From the NCBI GenBank assembly GCA_964515555.1, contig CAZEVY010000002.1, forward strand, positions 111,499 to 175,498: a DNA stretch of 64,000 nt. Direction: 5' to 3'. A program made the translations under genes and the position numbers. This DNA is from CAZEVY01 sp964515555. Its GTDB lineage: Bacteria > Acidobacteriota > Terriglobia > Bryobacterales > Bryobacteraceae. How positions within the stretch are numbered: the first letter of the stretch is position 1; every line of letters begins with the position of its first letter. Shown one piece after another: positions 45,201-53,900 of the stretch. The notes beneath the pieces are model-generated. The model searched no databases. It was not told the origin of the DNA and saw only the letters and a program-made list of their open reading frames with translations.

Positions 45201-45762
45201 GCGTCTCTTCCGCAGTCGGCGGCGGGATTGTGAACAGCTTCTGCGCGATGCCATCCTTGCTGTAACTCTCGCCGAACGCCGGGTGCTTCGAGGGGTACGC
45301 GCCGTTGTTATACAGCACCGCGCCCCACAGGAACGCCCCGTGCGTCATCAGGCTCTGCCGGACCTTGTACACGATGCCGTCGTGACATCCCGACGACCCG
45401 CAGGTCTGATCGGCGACTCGCAGGTCGCCCGGATTGACGAAACGAACCCAATTCGTCGATTCGCGATTCAACAGCGAGTACGATCGCACCGGGTTGGCGC
45501 TGGTCGGCCAGAATCGGGGATCGCGCGGAGTGGGGTGCGCCTGGCGAATCTCGGTCGAGTTGGCGTCTCCGCCGTGGCAGTCGGTGCAGCCCAACCGCAC
45601 GGCCGGCGAGACGTGCATCGGCTCGATGCCCACGTGGCACTTCGCCGACGTGCATCCCTGGCTCTTGCGGTCGGCCTCGGCCTGCGTCTGGCGCAGCAGG
45701 TCCTGGCCCGAAAGCGACAGCGCGAGCGCCAGCGGAAAGCTTAGTGTCACCCGTGTTCGCAT
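42205..45762 (-). CDS. Decaheme c-type cytochrome fused to LVIVD-repeat propeller
   Basis: 1185 residues with a signal peptide (VTLSFPLALALSLSGQ). Ten c-type heme motifs are seen: CX4CH at 37-43 and 121-127, and CXXCH at 59, 266, 326, 465, 492, 602, 613 and 720. From about 760 onward are LVIVD-type β-propeller repeats (e.g. LVIVDVTDVTKPRVL, LKIVDITDVARPVVK, LAIIDVENPEKPGPV). The ATG overlaps the barrel gene's stop (TGATG). The combination suggests a periplasmic or outer-surface electron carrier with a binding platform. It could serve extracellular electron transfer or a respiratory reductase. Substrate unknown. Confidence 0.9.
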   Translation of the reverse strand: MRTRVTLSFPLALALSLSGQDLLRQTQAEADRKSQGCTSAKCHVGIEPMHVSPAVRLGCTDCHGGDANSTEIRQAHPTPRDPRFWPTSANPVRSYSLLNRESTNWVRFVNPGDLRVADQTCGSSGCHDGIVYKVRQSLMTHGAFLWGAVLYNNGAYPSKHPAFGESYSKDGIAQKLFTIPPPTAEETRLKGILPTLLPLPQFEPSQPGNTLRVFERGDGRLSNRGFGTLTRTDPVFQGMQRTRLLDPLLGFMGTNDQPGDFRGSGCTGCHVIYANDRDPVHSGPYAKYGHLGRSATNDPTILPKYKDESGHPIQHRLTRAIPTSQCVICHVHPGTSYASQYTGYMWWDNETDAETGGMYPPRSKEWKPEDALRSLQKNPEAASLRGNWSDPEFLNSLWDKVNPKLKQTQFADFHSHGWVYRAVYKHDRKGVFLDVNDRPIDYEDPDRLKKAVHLKDIHLEMGMHCVDCHFEQDSHGNGKLYGEARAAVEIECIDCHGSISRRATLKTSGPAAPTPPRDLSLLRTSFGARRFEWSEGKLIQRSMVEPDKQWIVSQVFDSVRPGSYNYNEKARFAKTIREDNQTWGDVPASPESLAHKDEKMACYTCHTSWMTSCFGCHLVMKANVKRNALHWEGDVDTRNYTTYNFQVVRDDVFMLGLDSTVKKNKIVPVRSSSAVLVGSQNANREWIYSQQQTISSEGYSGQAHNPHFPHTVRTKETRGCTDCHLSRANDNNAWMAQTLLLGTNFVNFIGRWLYIGEGHHGLKAVAVTERDEPQAVLGSELHKIAYPEDFDKFVKGGRELKESHHHHGNVISLQLRGEYLYTAKGHEGVEIYDVANMDNKALAERIVSAPVSKFGQRFTVKTKDARWIASPTTLGVDPARRRDPVNEEQPIHLMYAFLYVADYEEGLIMINAATLLDGDPRNNFIKKDVVFNPDNILKGARHVVTAGNYVYVSAEKGLVIVDVTDVTKPRVLTTLPMKGAGNVAIQFRYAFVCDAEGLKIVDITDVARPVVKASVPIKEARDVYVARTYAYVAGGHDGLAIIDVENPEKPGPVRWFNAGGKMNDVRAVKVGMTNASVFAYVADGHNGLRVLQIMSPKKTRGIWGFSPDPDPELIATYPAHGSEVVALTKGLDRDRAVDESGNQLTVFGRRGARPFNRKEMEKLFLKDGKPYTVTNAPPGPPRGGR

Positions 45763-47864
45763 CAGAACTGAAACCTCGAGACGACGAACGCCGAGAGCAG
45801 CGTGCGTTGGTTGTAAATGTCCTTGAACCCCGCGTGCGGAATCAGCACGCCGAACCCGCCCGTCAGCACGATGTTGTCGGAGAGCTTCGGGCGGTACTGC
45901 AAGCCGAAACCCGCGTCGGCGCCGATCCCCTTGCGGATGCGGCTCTGGAACAGCACCGCCTCCAGCACCTCCGTGCGATGGAAGCGCAGGTAGTTCAGGT
46001 TGATCGTCGCCCTCATCTTCGGCGTCAGCTTGGCGTCCATGCCGATGTTCGCCAGCATCACGCCCGGATTCACGAAGTTCGCTTGTCCCTGGAACAGTCC
46101 CGGCCGCATGTTCGGCATCAGGCTGTTGATGCCGAACAGCACCAAGCCGGTACCTGTCAGCGGCACCAGTTGGCGATTCAGGAAGTTCGTCCCGCCGCCC
46201 TCGAACAGTGGATTGATCAGGTTGCGGTCGGCAAGCGGTCCGGGGCCGAGGAAGCCGCCGCCGGCGAACTGCTGGTTCGGCACGATGCCGTCGAAGCCCT
46301 TGGCGACTCCGTCGTTGATGTCGTCGTCGCCGGTGGTGAAGAAGAAGGACGCCTTGTAGATCGCCCAGTCGCGCTCGTAGGCGACTTCGAGCGCGCCCAG
46401 GAAAGCGCGGATATGCTGCGCCTGGTTCTCGGCCGGAATCGGGTTCCGGCTGTCGCGCCCGAAGGCGTAGTAGATCGCGTGCGCCACGTTGTAGCGTCCG
46501 ATGTGCCCGTCGGAGGTGAAGCCCGCGTAGGCGGCGCGGACGCGGTGAGGCTTGGGTCCGCCGATGGGCGCTGGCCGCACGAGAAACCCGTTCTCGTCGA
46601 TCAGGAACGTCGGCTGGTCGTTGTTGTAAAGCAGGCTGAAGTTGGCGTTCCAGCCGAGCGTGAGGAAGTCGTTCTTATACAGGTTTGCGACGTAGACGTT
46701 CTGCTTCCGGTCGCGCCAGCGATTGAGGCCGGAGTTGGTGTCCTTCTCCAGCATGTTGAAGAAGGCGAGATTGTACTGCCAGATGTTGTTGTGGAATGTT
46801 CCGAACAGGCGCGCGCCGGGCTGCTCGTCGCTGAAGACGAAGCCGCGGAAGTCGCTGGTGAAGCGCTGGATCCCGAGCCGCAGCGAGGTGAAGTCGAAGT
46901 AGGCGCTGCCGCGGTCGTCGACGTCCTTGGCCTTGCGGAACAGGCGCGTCGAGTGCGTCCCGAAGCGCTTCTCGAAGAACAACTCCTGCATGCCGATGTG
47001 GGTATCGAGGCGGCGCTGGCCCTGGCGCACGTCGGCGCGTGTGATCGCGTTCTCCCGCGCGCGCAGGTAGTTGATGTTGAACTCCGGCGTTACGCGCAAT
47101 TCATAGTCGACCGGAGCGAAGCCCGCCGCGCCGCGGAATAGGTCGAAGCTCAGCCGGAAGCTCTGCCGCAGGAGAATCTGCTCGCCTTCGCCGAAGAAAT
47201 CGAAGGTTCCGGGATTCGCGGCGGGCGGCGGCGACGGAATCGGAATCCGCCGAAAATCGAGAATCGTGTCCGACGTTCCGGTAAAGGCCAGGAACTGTTT
47301 CCGGCCGGCGATCGGGTAGTCGCCCTTGAGGACGTTTCGATTGAAGGGGTCCCACCAGCGCTCCTGCGCGTAGACAGTGTCGAGCCCCTTGTTGTCGTAG
47401 CGCTGCCAGGAGGGAAACGCGATCCGCCACCGATTCGGCATCGTGGCGATCTCGGCCGGCGCCGGCGGGATCACGACGTCGGGCGGAAGAATCCCTTCGA
47501 GCGAGGGAATCTCGGCGGGCTTGCGCGGCCTGGGGTACAGGGCCGCCAGCCGCGGCGGCGCGCCCAGGGCCGAGGGCGGCGTGGTCGCGGGTGTGCGCCG
47601 CACCAATGTCCTCAGGCGATCCGGCGCCACCGGCCTCGGCGGCGGCTGCAACGCCCGCAGCCGGTCTATCTCGATATCCAGGGGCGACCGCGGGAAGACC
47701 CGCTCGGTCGCCGGCGGACCGCGCCGCGGCAGCTTCCGCACCGCCTCGAACGGCGTGGGCTTCGCCTTCTCCGGCTGCCGCCCTTTCACGCCGAGCTGCG
47801 CGCGCTGCGCCATCGCCGGAAGCGCGAGGCCCAGAACCGCCGCCATGGTTGCGAGTCGTCTCAT
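45762..47864 (-). CDS. Outer-membrane β-barrel protein of the cytochrome operon
   Basis: 700 residues with a signal peptide (ATMAAVLGLALPAMAQ). A Pro/Arg-rich linker (about 20-130) precedes a long series of alternating β-strands, such as LRLGIQRFTSDFRGFVFSD and MRATINLNYLRFHRTEV. It ends RFQF with a terminal aromatic residue, the classic Bam recognition signal. The length allows 20 or more strands. It sits between two multiheme cytochrome genes and is coupled to the decaheme gene, so it may form a porin sleeve for electron transfer, analogous to MtrB. No sequence identity to MtrB can be claimed. Confidence 0.75.
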   Translation of the reverse strand: MRRLATMAAVLGLALPAMAQRAQLGVKGRQPEKAKPTPFEAVRKLPRRGPPATERVFPRSPLDIEIDRLRALQPPPRPVAPDRLRTLVRRTPATTPPSALGAPPRLAALYPRPRKPAEIPSLEGILPPDVVIPPAPAEIATMPNRWRIAFPSWQRYDNKGLDTVYAQERWWDPFNRNVLKGDYPIAGRKQFLAFTGTSDTILDFRRIPIPSPPPAANPGTFDFFGEGEQILLRQSFRLSFDLFRGAAGFAPVDYELRVTPEFNINYLRARENAITRADVRQGQRRLDTHIGMQELFFEKRFGTHSTRLFRKAKDVDDRGSAYFDFTSLRLGIQRFTSDFRGFVFSDEQPGARLFGTFHNNIWQYNLAFFNMLEKDTNSGLNRWRDRKQNVYVANLYKNDFLTLGWNANFSLLYNNDQPTFLIDENGFLVRPAPIGGPKPHRVRAAYAGFTSDGHIGRYNVAHAIYYAFGRDSRNPIPAENQAQHIRAFLGALEVAYERDWAIYKASFFFTTGDDDINDGVAKGFDGIVPNQQFAGGGFLGPGPLADRNLINPLFEGGGTNFLNRQLVPLTGTGLVLFGINSLMPNMRPGLFQGQANFVNPGVMLANIGMDAKLTPKMRATINLNYLRFHRTEVLEAVLFQSRIRKGIGADAGFGLQYRPKLSDNIVLTGGFGVLIPHAGFKDIYNQRTLLSAFVVSRFQF

Positions 47865-47883
47865 GGAAAAACCCGAGGCTCGA

Positions 47884-49128
47884 TTACTGCGCCTGTGCGG
47901 CTACTTTACGGAAAATACCCGCGAATTCACCGGGCTGGTAGGTCGACGGATGCTCCAGGTAGTCGTAGAGCGGCGCCATGGCCGCTTGCAACTTGTTGCC
48001 CATGTAGGCGGCCGCCAGCGCGTCGAGCGTCATCGTGGCCTGCTCGGCGGCGTGTACACCGGCCCCCGCGATTCGAGCGATATCGGCTGTCAGAGCCCGC
48101 ACGATGGCGCGAGCCTGGTCGGCGGTGAAGTCCTGCTTCTCGAATCGCGCCGCGAGCGCGTCGGCCACCTGAGCCGCCGCCCGCGCCGCCGCCGCAATAC
48201 CCGCACCGTCGTTCAGGCGCGTCCCCACCACGTTGGCGACCTGGTTCAGCGCGCCTTCGAGCGCCGCCCGTTGATCGGGCGCCGCCGCCGCCACGGCCGT
48301 CCGCGCGACTTCGATTCTCGACAGGTTCACTTGCAGGCTCCCCGGCCGGCGATTCCCGTAGCCGCGCGCGATGCGCCAGCTGTCGGCCCGCAGGTCGTGA
48401 TGACACTGGTAGCACTCCAGCTCGGCGAACTCCGGCCAGCCCTTCGACGCCCGCGTCGACAGCAGCCGCATTCCGTCGCCCAAGGCGACCGCCTGTCCCA
48501 CAGCCCAGGCGCGCACGCGCGGCAGCGAATTCCCCGCCGACGGCCGCGGCTCGCGATGATGCATCGGTTGCGCGAACGTGAAGGTATCGAGCTCGAATTG
48601 CAGATCGGGGTGGCCCGCGGCGATAAGGTCGTGGTCGACGATCTTATTGTCCGAGCCGAGGTGGCACTCGAGGCACGTTTTGGCGCGGATCGTCAGGTTC
48701 TTGGTGTCGATCAGTCCGGCGGACACGCTGGCGGCGTGCGAATTGGCCTGCGTGTGCGGGCCCAACCACTTCTCCGCCGGCCCGTGGCAGGCCTCGCAGG
48801 AGACGCCGTCCGAGCGCGCGCGATCGGGCGACCCCACCGCGTGGCAGCTCGTGCAACGCTGATCGGTACGAACGTCGGCGATGCGCAGGATTTCGCCCAT
48901 GCGCTTGGAGCGCGGTTCCTCGAGGACCTTCCAGGCCTTGGCGTGCTTATCGGAGACCGCCCACATCGAGTACTCGGTGCCGAGGATGCGGCTGTCTTTT
49001 TCCGGCGCCGGCGTGGTCGCGCCATGGCAGTTCGACGACGAGCAGCCGCCCGCCCCGATGTAGCCCGGCCGCTGCGCCAGCAGCACCGCCGTCGAGAGTC
49101 CCAACAAGAGCAGTATTTGAAATCGCAT
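47884..49128 (-). CDS. Pentaheme c-type cytochrome (cytochrome c554-like)
   Basis: 414 residues with a signal peptide (FQILLLLGLSTAVLLAQ). Five heme motifs: CSSSNCH (29-35, CX4CH), CTSCH (92-96), CEACH (111-115), CLECH (152-156) and CYQCH (239-243). The start YIGAGGCSSSNCHG and spacing recall the cytochrome c554 family. The last 170 residues are Ala-rich and helical. The ATG at 49128 places the signal peptide correctly; a longer frame from 49209 does not. First gene of the cytochrome-barrel operon, 19 bases before the barrel gene. Confidence 0.87.
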   Translation of the reverse strand: MRFQILLLLGLSTAVLLAQRPGYIGAGGCSSSNCHGATTPAPEKDSRILGTEYSMWAVSDKHAKAWKVLEEPRSKRMGEILRIADVRTDQRCTSCHAVGSPDRARSDGVSCEACHGPAEKWLGPHTQANSHAASVSAGLIDTKNLTIRAKTCLECHLGSDNKIVDHDLIAAGHPDLQFELDTFTFAQPMHHREPRPSAGNSLPRVRAWAVGQAVALGDGMRLLSTRASKGWPEFAELECYQCHHDLRADSWRIARGYGNRRPGSLQVNLSRIEVARTAVAAAAPDQRAALEGALNQVANVVGTRLNDGAGIAAAARAAAQVADALAARFEKQDFTADQARAIVRALTADIARIAGAGVHAAEQATMTLDALAAAYMGNKLQAAMAPLYDYLEHPSTYQPGEFAGIFRKVAAQAQ

Positions 49129-49261
49129 CAGTTCTATCCCTTTGGATTGGATCAATGATGCATTGGCGCGCGACCCAAAGTCAATGCCTCGCGGCCAGGC
49201 GCGGCGCATCGCGCAAGCCGCCGGAAGCCCCCTGCTACAATGAGAAGTTTGTGTTCACCGC

Positions 49262-50596
49262 ATGAGCAATCTCGTCGTTCTAGGCGCGCAGTGGGGAGAC
49301 GAAGGCAAGGGTAAAGTCGTCGACCTCTTCTCCGACCGCTTCGACATCGTGGCCCGCTACCAGGGCGGCCACAACGCCGGCCACACCGTATTCATCGGGC
49401 CAAAGAAGTTCATCCTGAAACATATTCCGACCGGCGTGTTGCGCGACGGCAAGCTCGCCGTCATCGGCAACGGCATGGTCGTCGAGCCCTTCGCCCTGGT
49501 CGAGGAGATCGAATCGCTGGCGGCCGCGGGCGTCGACGTCGGACGGCGCCTGGCGATCAGCAACCGCGCCCACGTCATACTGCCTTTTCATCGCGCCGTC
49601 GAGCGCATATCCGAGGCCCGGCCGGGCAAGACCGCCATCGGCACCACCTCGCGCGGCATCGGCCCCGCCTACGAGGATAAGGTCGCGCGCCGCGGCATCC
49701 GCCTCGCCGATTTCGTCGACCCCGAGGCTCTCACCGCCCTCTATCGCGCCGCCGCCGCCGACAAGACCACGCTCGTGCGCGCCTTCGGCATCCCCGATGA
49801 CGCCGACCCGCCCGGCACCCTCGAGCGCTGCCTCGCCATCGCCGACCGCATCCGCCCGATGGTCTGCGACACCGCGCGCCTGCTCAACGACGCTGTCGGC
49901 CAGGGCAAGCGCATCCTGCTCGAAGGCGCACAGGGCACCATGCTCGACATCGACCACGGAAGCTACCCGTTTGTCACCAGCTCCAGCGCCACCGCCGGCG
50001 GCGCCTCCACCGGCACCGGCCTCGCGCCAACGCGCATTCACGGGGTCTTCGGCGTCGCCAAGGCGTACCTGACCCGAGTCGGCGGCGGGCCCTTCCCGTC
50101 AGAAGCGCTCGACGCGAACGGCGAGGCCATCCGCGCCGCCGGCAAGGAGTTCGGCGCCGTCACCGGGCGCCCGCGCCGAACCGGATGGTTCGACGTGCCA
50201 CAGCTTCGCTACACCGCGATGGTCAACGGATTCGACAGCCTGGTGGTGACCAAACTCGACGTGCTCGATCAGTTTCCCGAGATCCCGGTGTGCGTCGGCT
50301 ATCGATGTGACGGCCGTGACCTGTCCGACATGCCCGCCGGGGCCGCCGGACTGGAGCGTGTCGAGCCGGTCTGGGAGACCATGCCCGGCTGGCAATCGAA
50401 CACCCACGGCCTGACGCGCGAGGAGGACCTGCCGCCGCGCGCCCGCGACTACCTTCGATTCCTCGAGGAGCGCTGCGGCGTCGAGATAGGCTGTGTGTCG
50501 ACCGGACCCGAACGCAACCAGACCATCCTCAAGACCGGGTCGCGAATGTCCGGACTCCTGGATGACGCCAGGCGCGCCAATCTGTCGCACCCCTGA
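49262..50596 (+). CDS. purA: Adenylosuccinate synthase
   Basis: Converts IMP, aspartate and GTP to adenylosuccinate in AMP synthesis. 444 residues, standard length. Motifs are VLGAQWGDEGKGKVVD (catalytic Asp), GGHNAGHTV (His), GTTSRGIGPAYEDK and LEGAQGTMLDIDHGSYPFV. The ATG at 49262 starts directly at the conserved N-terminus. TACAAT (49236-49241) could be a -10 box, giving a leader of about 14 nt. Confidence 0.97.
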   Translation: MSNLVVLGAQWGDEGKGKVVDLFSDRFDIVARYQGGHNAGHTVFIGPKKFILKHIPTGVLRDGKLAVIGNGMVVEPFALVEEIESLAAAGVDVGRRLAISNRAHVILPFHRAVERISEARPGKTAIGTTSRGIGPAYEDKVARRGIRLADFVDPEALTALYRAAAADKTTLVRAFGIPDDADPPGTLERCLAIADRIRPMVCDTARLLNDAVGQGKRILLEGAQGTMLDIDHGSYPFVTSSSATAGGASTGTGLAPTRIHGVFGVAKAYLTRVGGGPFPSEALDANGEAIRAAGKEFGAVTGRPRRTGWFDVPQLRYTAMVNGFDSLVVTKLDVLDQFPEIPVCVGYRCDGRDLSDMPAGAAGLERVEPVWETMPGWQSNTHGLTREEDLPPRARDYLRFLEERCGVEIGCVSTGPERNQTILKTGSRMSGLLDDARRANLSHP

Positions 50597-50746
50597 CAAG
50601 CTGTCCTGCGCGAACGCCCGCGGTTGTCGAGACCACCCCTTAGAATCAACATCTTGACCAGTTCTCGGAGTGGTCTGCCTGTTGCATTGGCACTGACCAA
50701 TGAACCCCGGACCAATGGGCCAGAACCGAGTAGACAGGAGGAATTT

Positions 50747-50863
50747 ATGCTGTATCGTCCCTGGAAATTTCTGATCGGGATCGCGGGGAGGGTGGCGGCC
50801 GCCGAGCCGCATAAAGAACCCGCGATCGACTCGACGTTCTGGTCCGTGGTTTGGGGTGTGTGA
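50747..50863 (+). CDS. Small ORF of 38 codons with consensus ribosome site
   Basis: A perfect AGGAGG five bases before the ATG begins a frame coding for MLYRPWKFLIGIAG, a polar middle and STFWSVVWGV. It lies between purA and metH and is followed by a strong hairpin terminator. The quality of the ribosome site argues for translation. It might be a small membrane-associated peptide or a leader peptide. I recognise no family. The 150 bases before it hold only short inverted repeats around CCAATG. Confidence 0.5.
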   Translation: MLYRPWKFLIGIAGRVAAAEPHKEPAIDSTFWSVVWGV

Positions 50864-50899
50864 ACGCATAGAAGACGCCATGGGCGTCACTCTCTCCTT

Positions 50900-50931
50900 A
50901 AAGGGGCCTGCGCCTGCGGCACGGCCCCTTT
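50900..50931 (+). terminator. Intrinsic terminator between the small ORF and metH
   Basis: AAAGGGGCC (50900-50908) pairs with GGCCCCTTT (50923-50931), a 9-bp stem with a 14-nt loop. The 3' arm ends in TTT. It separates the purA/small-ORF transcript from metH. Confidence 0.75.
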
Positions 50932-50981
50932 CCCGCAATCCGCCGGTCGCCCCGCGCTAGAATAGAAGCGCGCCCCGCATC

Positions 50982-53900
50982 ATGAACTCCCCCGCCGACC
51001 GACGCCGCGCGCTTCTCGACTCCCTGGAAAACCGCATCCTGGTCCTCGACGGCGCCATGGGCACGATGCTGTTCGCCGCGCAGCTCACCGTCGCCGACTA
51101 CGGCGGCCCCCAGTTCGAAGGCTGCCCCGAGCACCTCAACTACTCGCGGCCCGACGTCGTCCTTGGCATCCACCGTGCCTACCTGGACGCCGGCGCCGAC
51201 ATCGTCGAGACCAACACGTTCCAGTCGTCGCCGATCGTCCTGGCCGAGTTCGGCCTCGAAGCCGAGGCCGAGGCCATCAGCCGCCGCGCCGCCGAGCTGG
51301 CCCGCCAGGCAGCCGCCGAGTTCAGCACCGCCGCGCGTCCCCGATTCGTCGCCGGCGCCATGGGACCGACGACGAAAACCATCAGCGTCACCGGCGGCGT
51401 GACCTTCGACGAGCTGCGCGAAGGATACTATCGCGTCGCGCGCGGTCTTGTCGCGGGCGGCGCCGATATCCTGCTCGTCGAAACCTGCAACGACACGCGG
51501 ACCGTGAAAGCCGCCCTGCTCGGCCTTCAGCGGCTCTTTGCCGAAATCGGCGACCGCGTCCCCGTCATGGTGTCGGCCACCATCGAGCCCATGGGCACCA
51601 TGCTCGCCGGACAAACCATCGACGCCTTCTACACATCGGTCTCGCACATGGACCTGCTCTCGGTGGGACTCAACTGCGCCACCGGCCCCGAGTTCATGAC
51701 CGACCACCTGCGCACGCTCGACCAGATGTCGTCGACCCGCCTCTCGTGCTACCCCAACGCGGGGCTGCCGAATCCCGAGGGCCGCTACGACGAGACGCCC
51801 GAGACGCTGGCGCGCCAACTGGAGCGCTTCGTCGGGCACGGCTGGATCAACCTGGTCGGCGGATGCTGCGGTACGACGCCGGATCACATCCGCGCCATCG
51901 CCCGCATGGTGGAGGGGGCGAAGCCGCGGACGCCGCGGCCGAATCCGCGCCGGTCCTACTACAGCGGCACCGAGTTGGTGGAGGCCGAGGAGAGCGCGCG
52001 GCCGCTGCTGGTGGGCGAGCGCACCAACATGATCGGCTCGCGCGCCTTCAAGAAGCTGGTCAACGAGGAGAAGTGGGACGAGGCCAGCGAGATCGCGCGG
52101 CGCCAGGTTCGCGGCGGAGCGCACATCATCGACGTCTGCCTCCAGCAGTCGGAGCGCGACGAGCTGCCCGACATCCCGAAGTTCTACGACCAGCTCATCC
52201 GCAAGCTGCGCGCGCCCATCATGATCGATACCACCGATCCGCGCGCCGTCGAGCTGGCGCTCACCTACTGCCAGGGCAAGAGCGTGATCAACTCGATCAA
52301 CCTGGAGGACGGCGAGGAGAAGTTCGAGCGCGTCTGCCCAATGGTGCGATCCTACGGCGCCGCTGTGGTGGTCGGCTGCATCGATGAGGATCCGCAGCAG
52401 GCCCAGGCCTTCACGCGCGAGCGCAAGCTCGAAGTTGCGGAGCGATCGTATCGATTGCTGACCGAAAAATACGGCATCCCGCCCGAGGACATCATCTTCG
52501 ATCCTCTGGTGTTCCCCTGCGCCACCGGTGACGAGAACTACATCGGCGGCGCCGTGGAGACCATCGAGGGCGTGACGCTGATCCGCGAGCGGCTTCCCCA
52601 TGTCAAGACGATTCTGGGCGTCTCGAACGTCTCGTTCGGCATGCCGGCGGCGGCGCGCGAGGTAATCAACTCGGTCTTCCTGTACCACGCCACCAAGGCC
52701 GGACTCGATCTCGCGATCGTCAATACCGAAAAGATCGAGCGCTTCGCGTCGATTCCCGAGGAAGAACGCCGTCTCGCCGAAGACCTGCTGTTCAACACGC
52801 CGCCGGTCGACATCCCGGAGGGCCATCCGCAGGCCGAGCTGCTGCGCACCGCGCCGCTCGATTGGCGCGAGCAGTCGCGCGAGCAGAAGATCGCCGTCAA
52901 CCAGTTCCACATCGCCGCCACCGCCGAGCATTTCCGCCACGCGACCGGCGCCGCCAAGACGAAGGCCGCCGGCCTGCCGCTCGACGAGCGCCTCTCGAAC
53001 TACATCATCGAAGGCACGCGCGACGGCCTGGTCGCCGACCTGGAAATCAAGCTCCGCGAGACGCCCGATCCCCTGGCCATCATCAACGGCCCGCTGATGG
53101 CGGGCATGACCGAAGTCGGCCGCCTGTTCAACAACAACGAGCTGATCGTCGCCGAGGTGCTGCAATCGGCCGAAGCCATGAAGGCGGCGGTCGCATACCT
53201 GGAGCCGTTCATGGAGAAGTCGGCCGACTCGTCGCGCGGCAAGTTGCTGCTCGCCACGGTGAAAGGCGACGTGCACGACATCGGCAAGAACCTGGTCGAG
53301 ATCATTCTTTCCAACAACGGCTTCCAGGTCGTGAATCTCGGAATCAAAGTGCCTCCCGAGACATTGATCGCCGCCTGCCAGCAACACCGGCCCGACGCCG
53401 TTGGACTCTCGGGACTTCTCGTTAAGAGCGCGCAGCAGATGGTGATCACAGCCGAGGCCTTTCGCGAGGCCGGCATTCGCCTGCCGCTGCTCGTGGGAGG
53501 CGCGGCCCTCTCGGAGAAGTTCACGATGTCGAAGATCGCGCCCTCTTACGCGGCGCCGACCTTCTACGCCCGCGACGCCATGACCGGCCTGGCGCTGATG
53601 AACGCCGTCATGGACCCGGCTGGACGCGATCGCCTGTTCGCGCAACACACCGTCTCGGAGATTGGGGCATTGGCGGAAGCGTCCGCCGCCGAGCGCGCTC
53701 CCGCCGGCGAATCGCGCAGCGCGAAAGTGCGCATCGACCTGCCGATTCCCCCGGCGCCCTACACCGATCGCCGCGTGCGCGACCTCCGGCATCTCGCCGA
53801 GATCTGGACTTATGTCAATCCGCAGATGCTCTACGGCCGGCACCTCGGATTTAAGGGGAATTTCGAGAAGCTGCTGGCCGCTCGCGACCCCAAGGCGCTG

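Noticed and set aside
50597..50981. Possible cobalamin, SAM or SAH riboswitch before metH
   Set aside because: I could not find a B12 box or a recognisable riboswitch core. The terminator and small ORF explain the visible structure.
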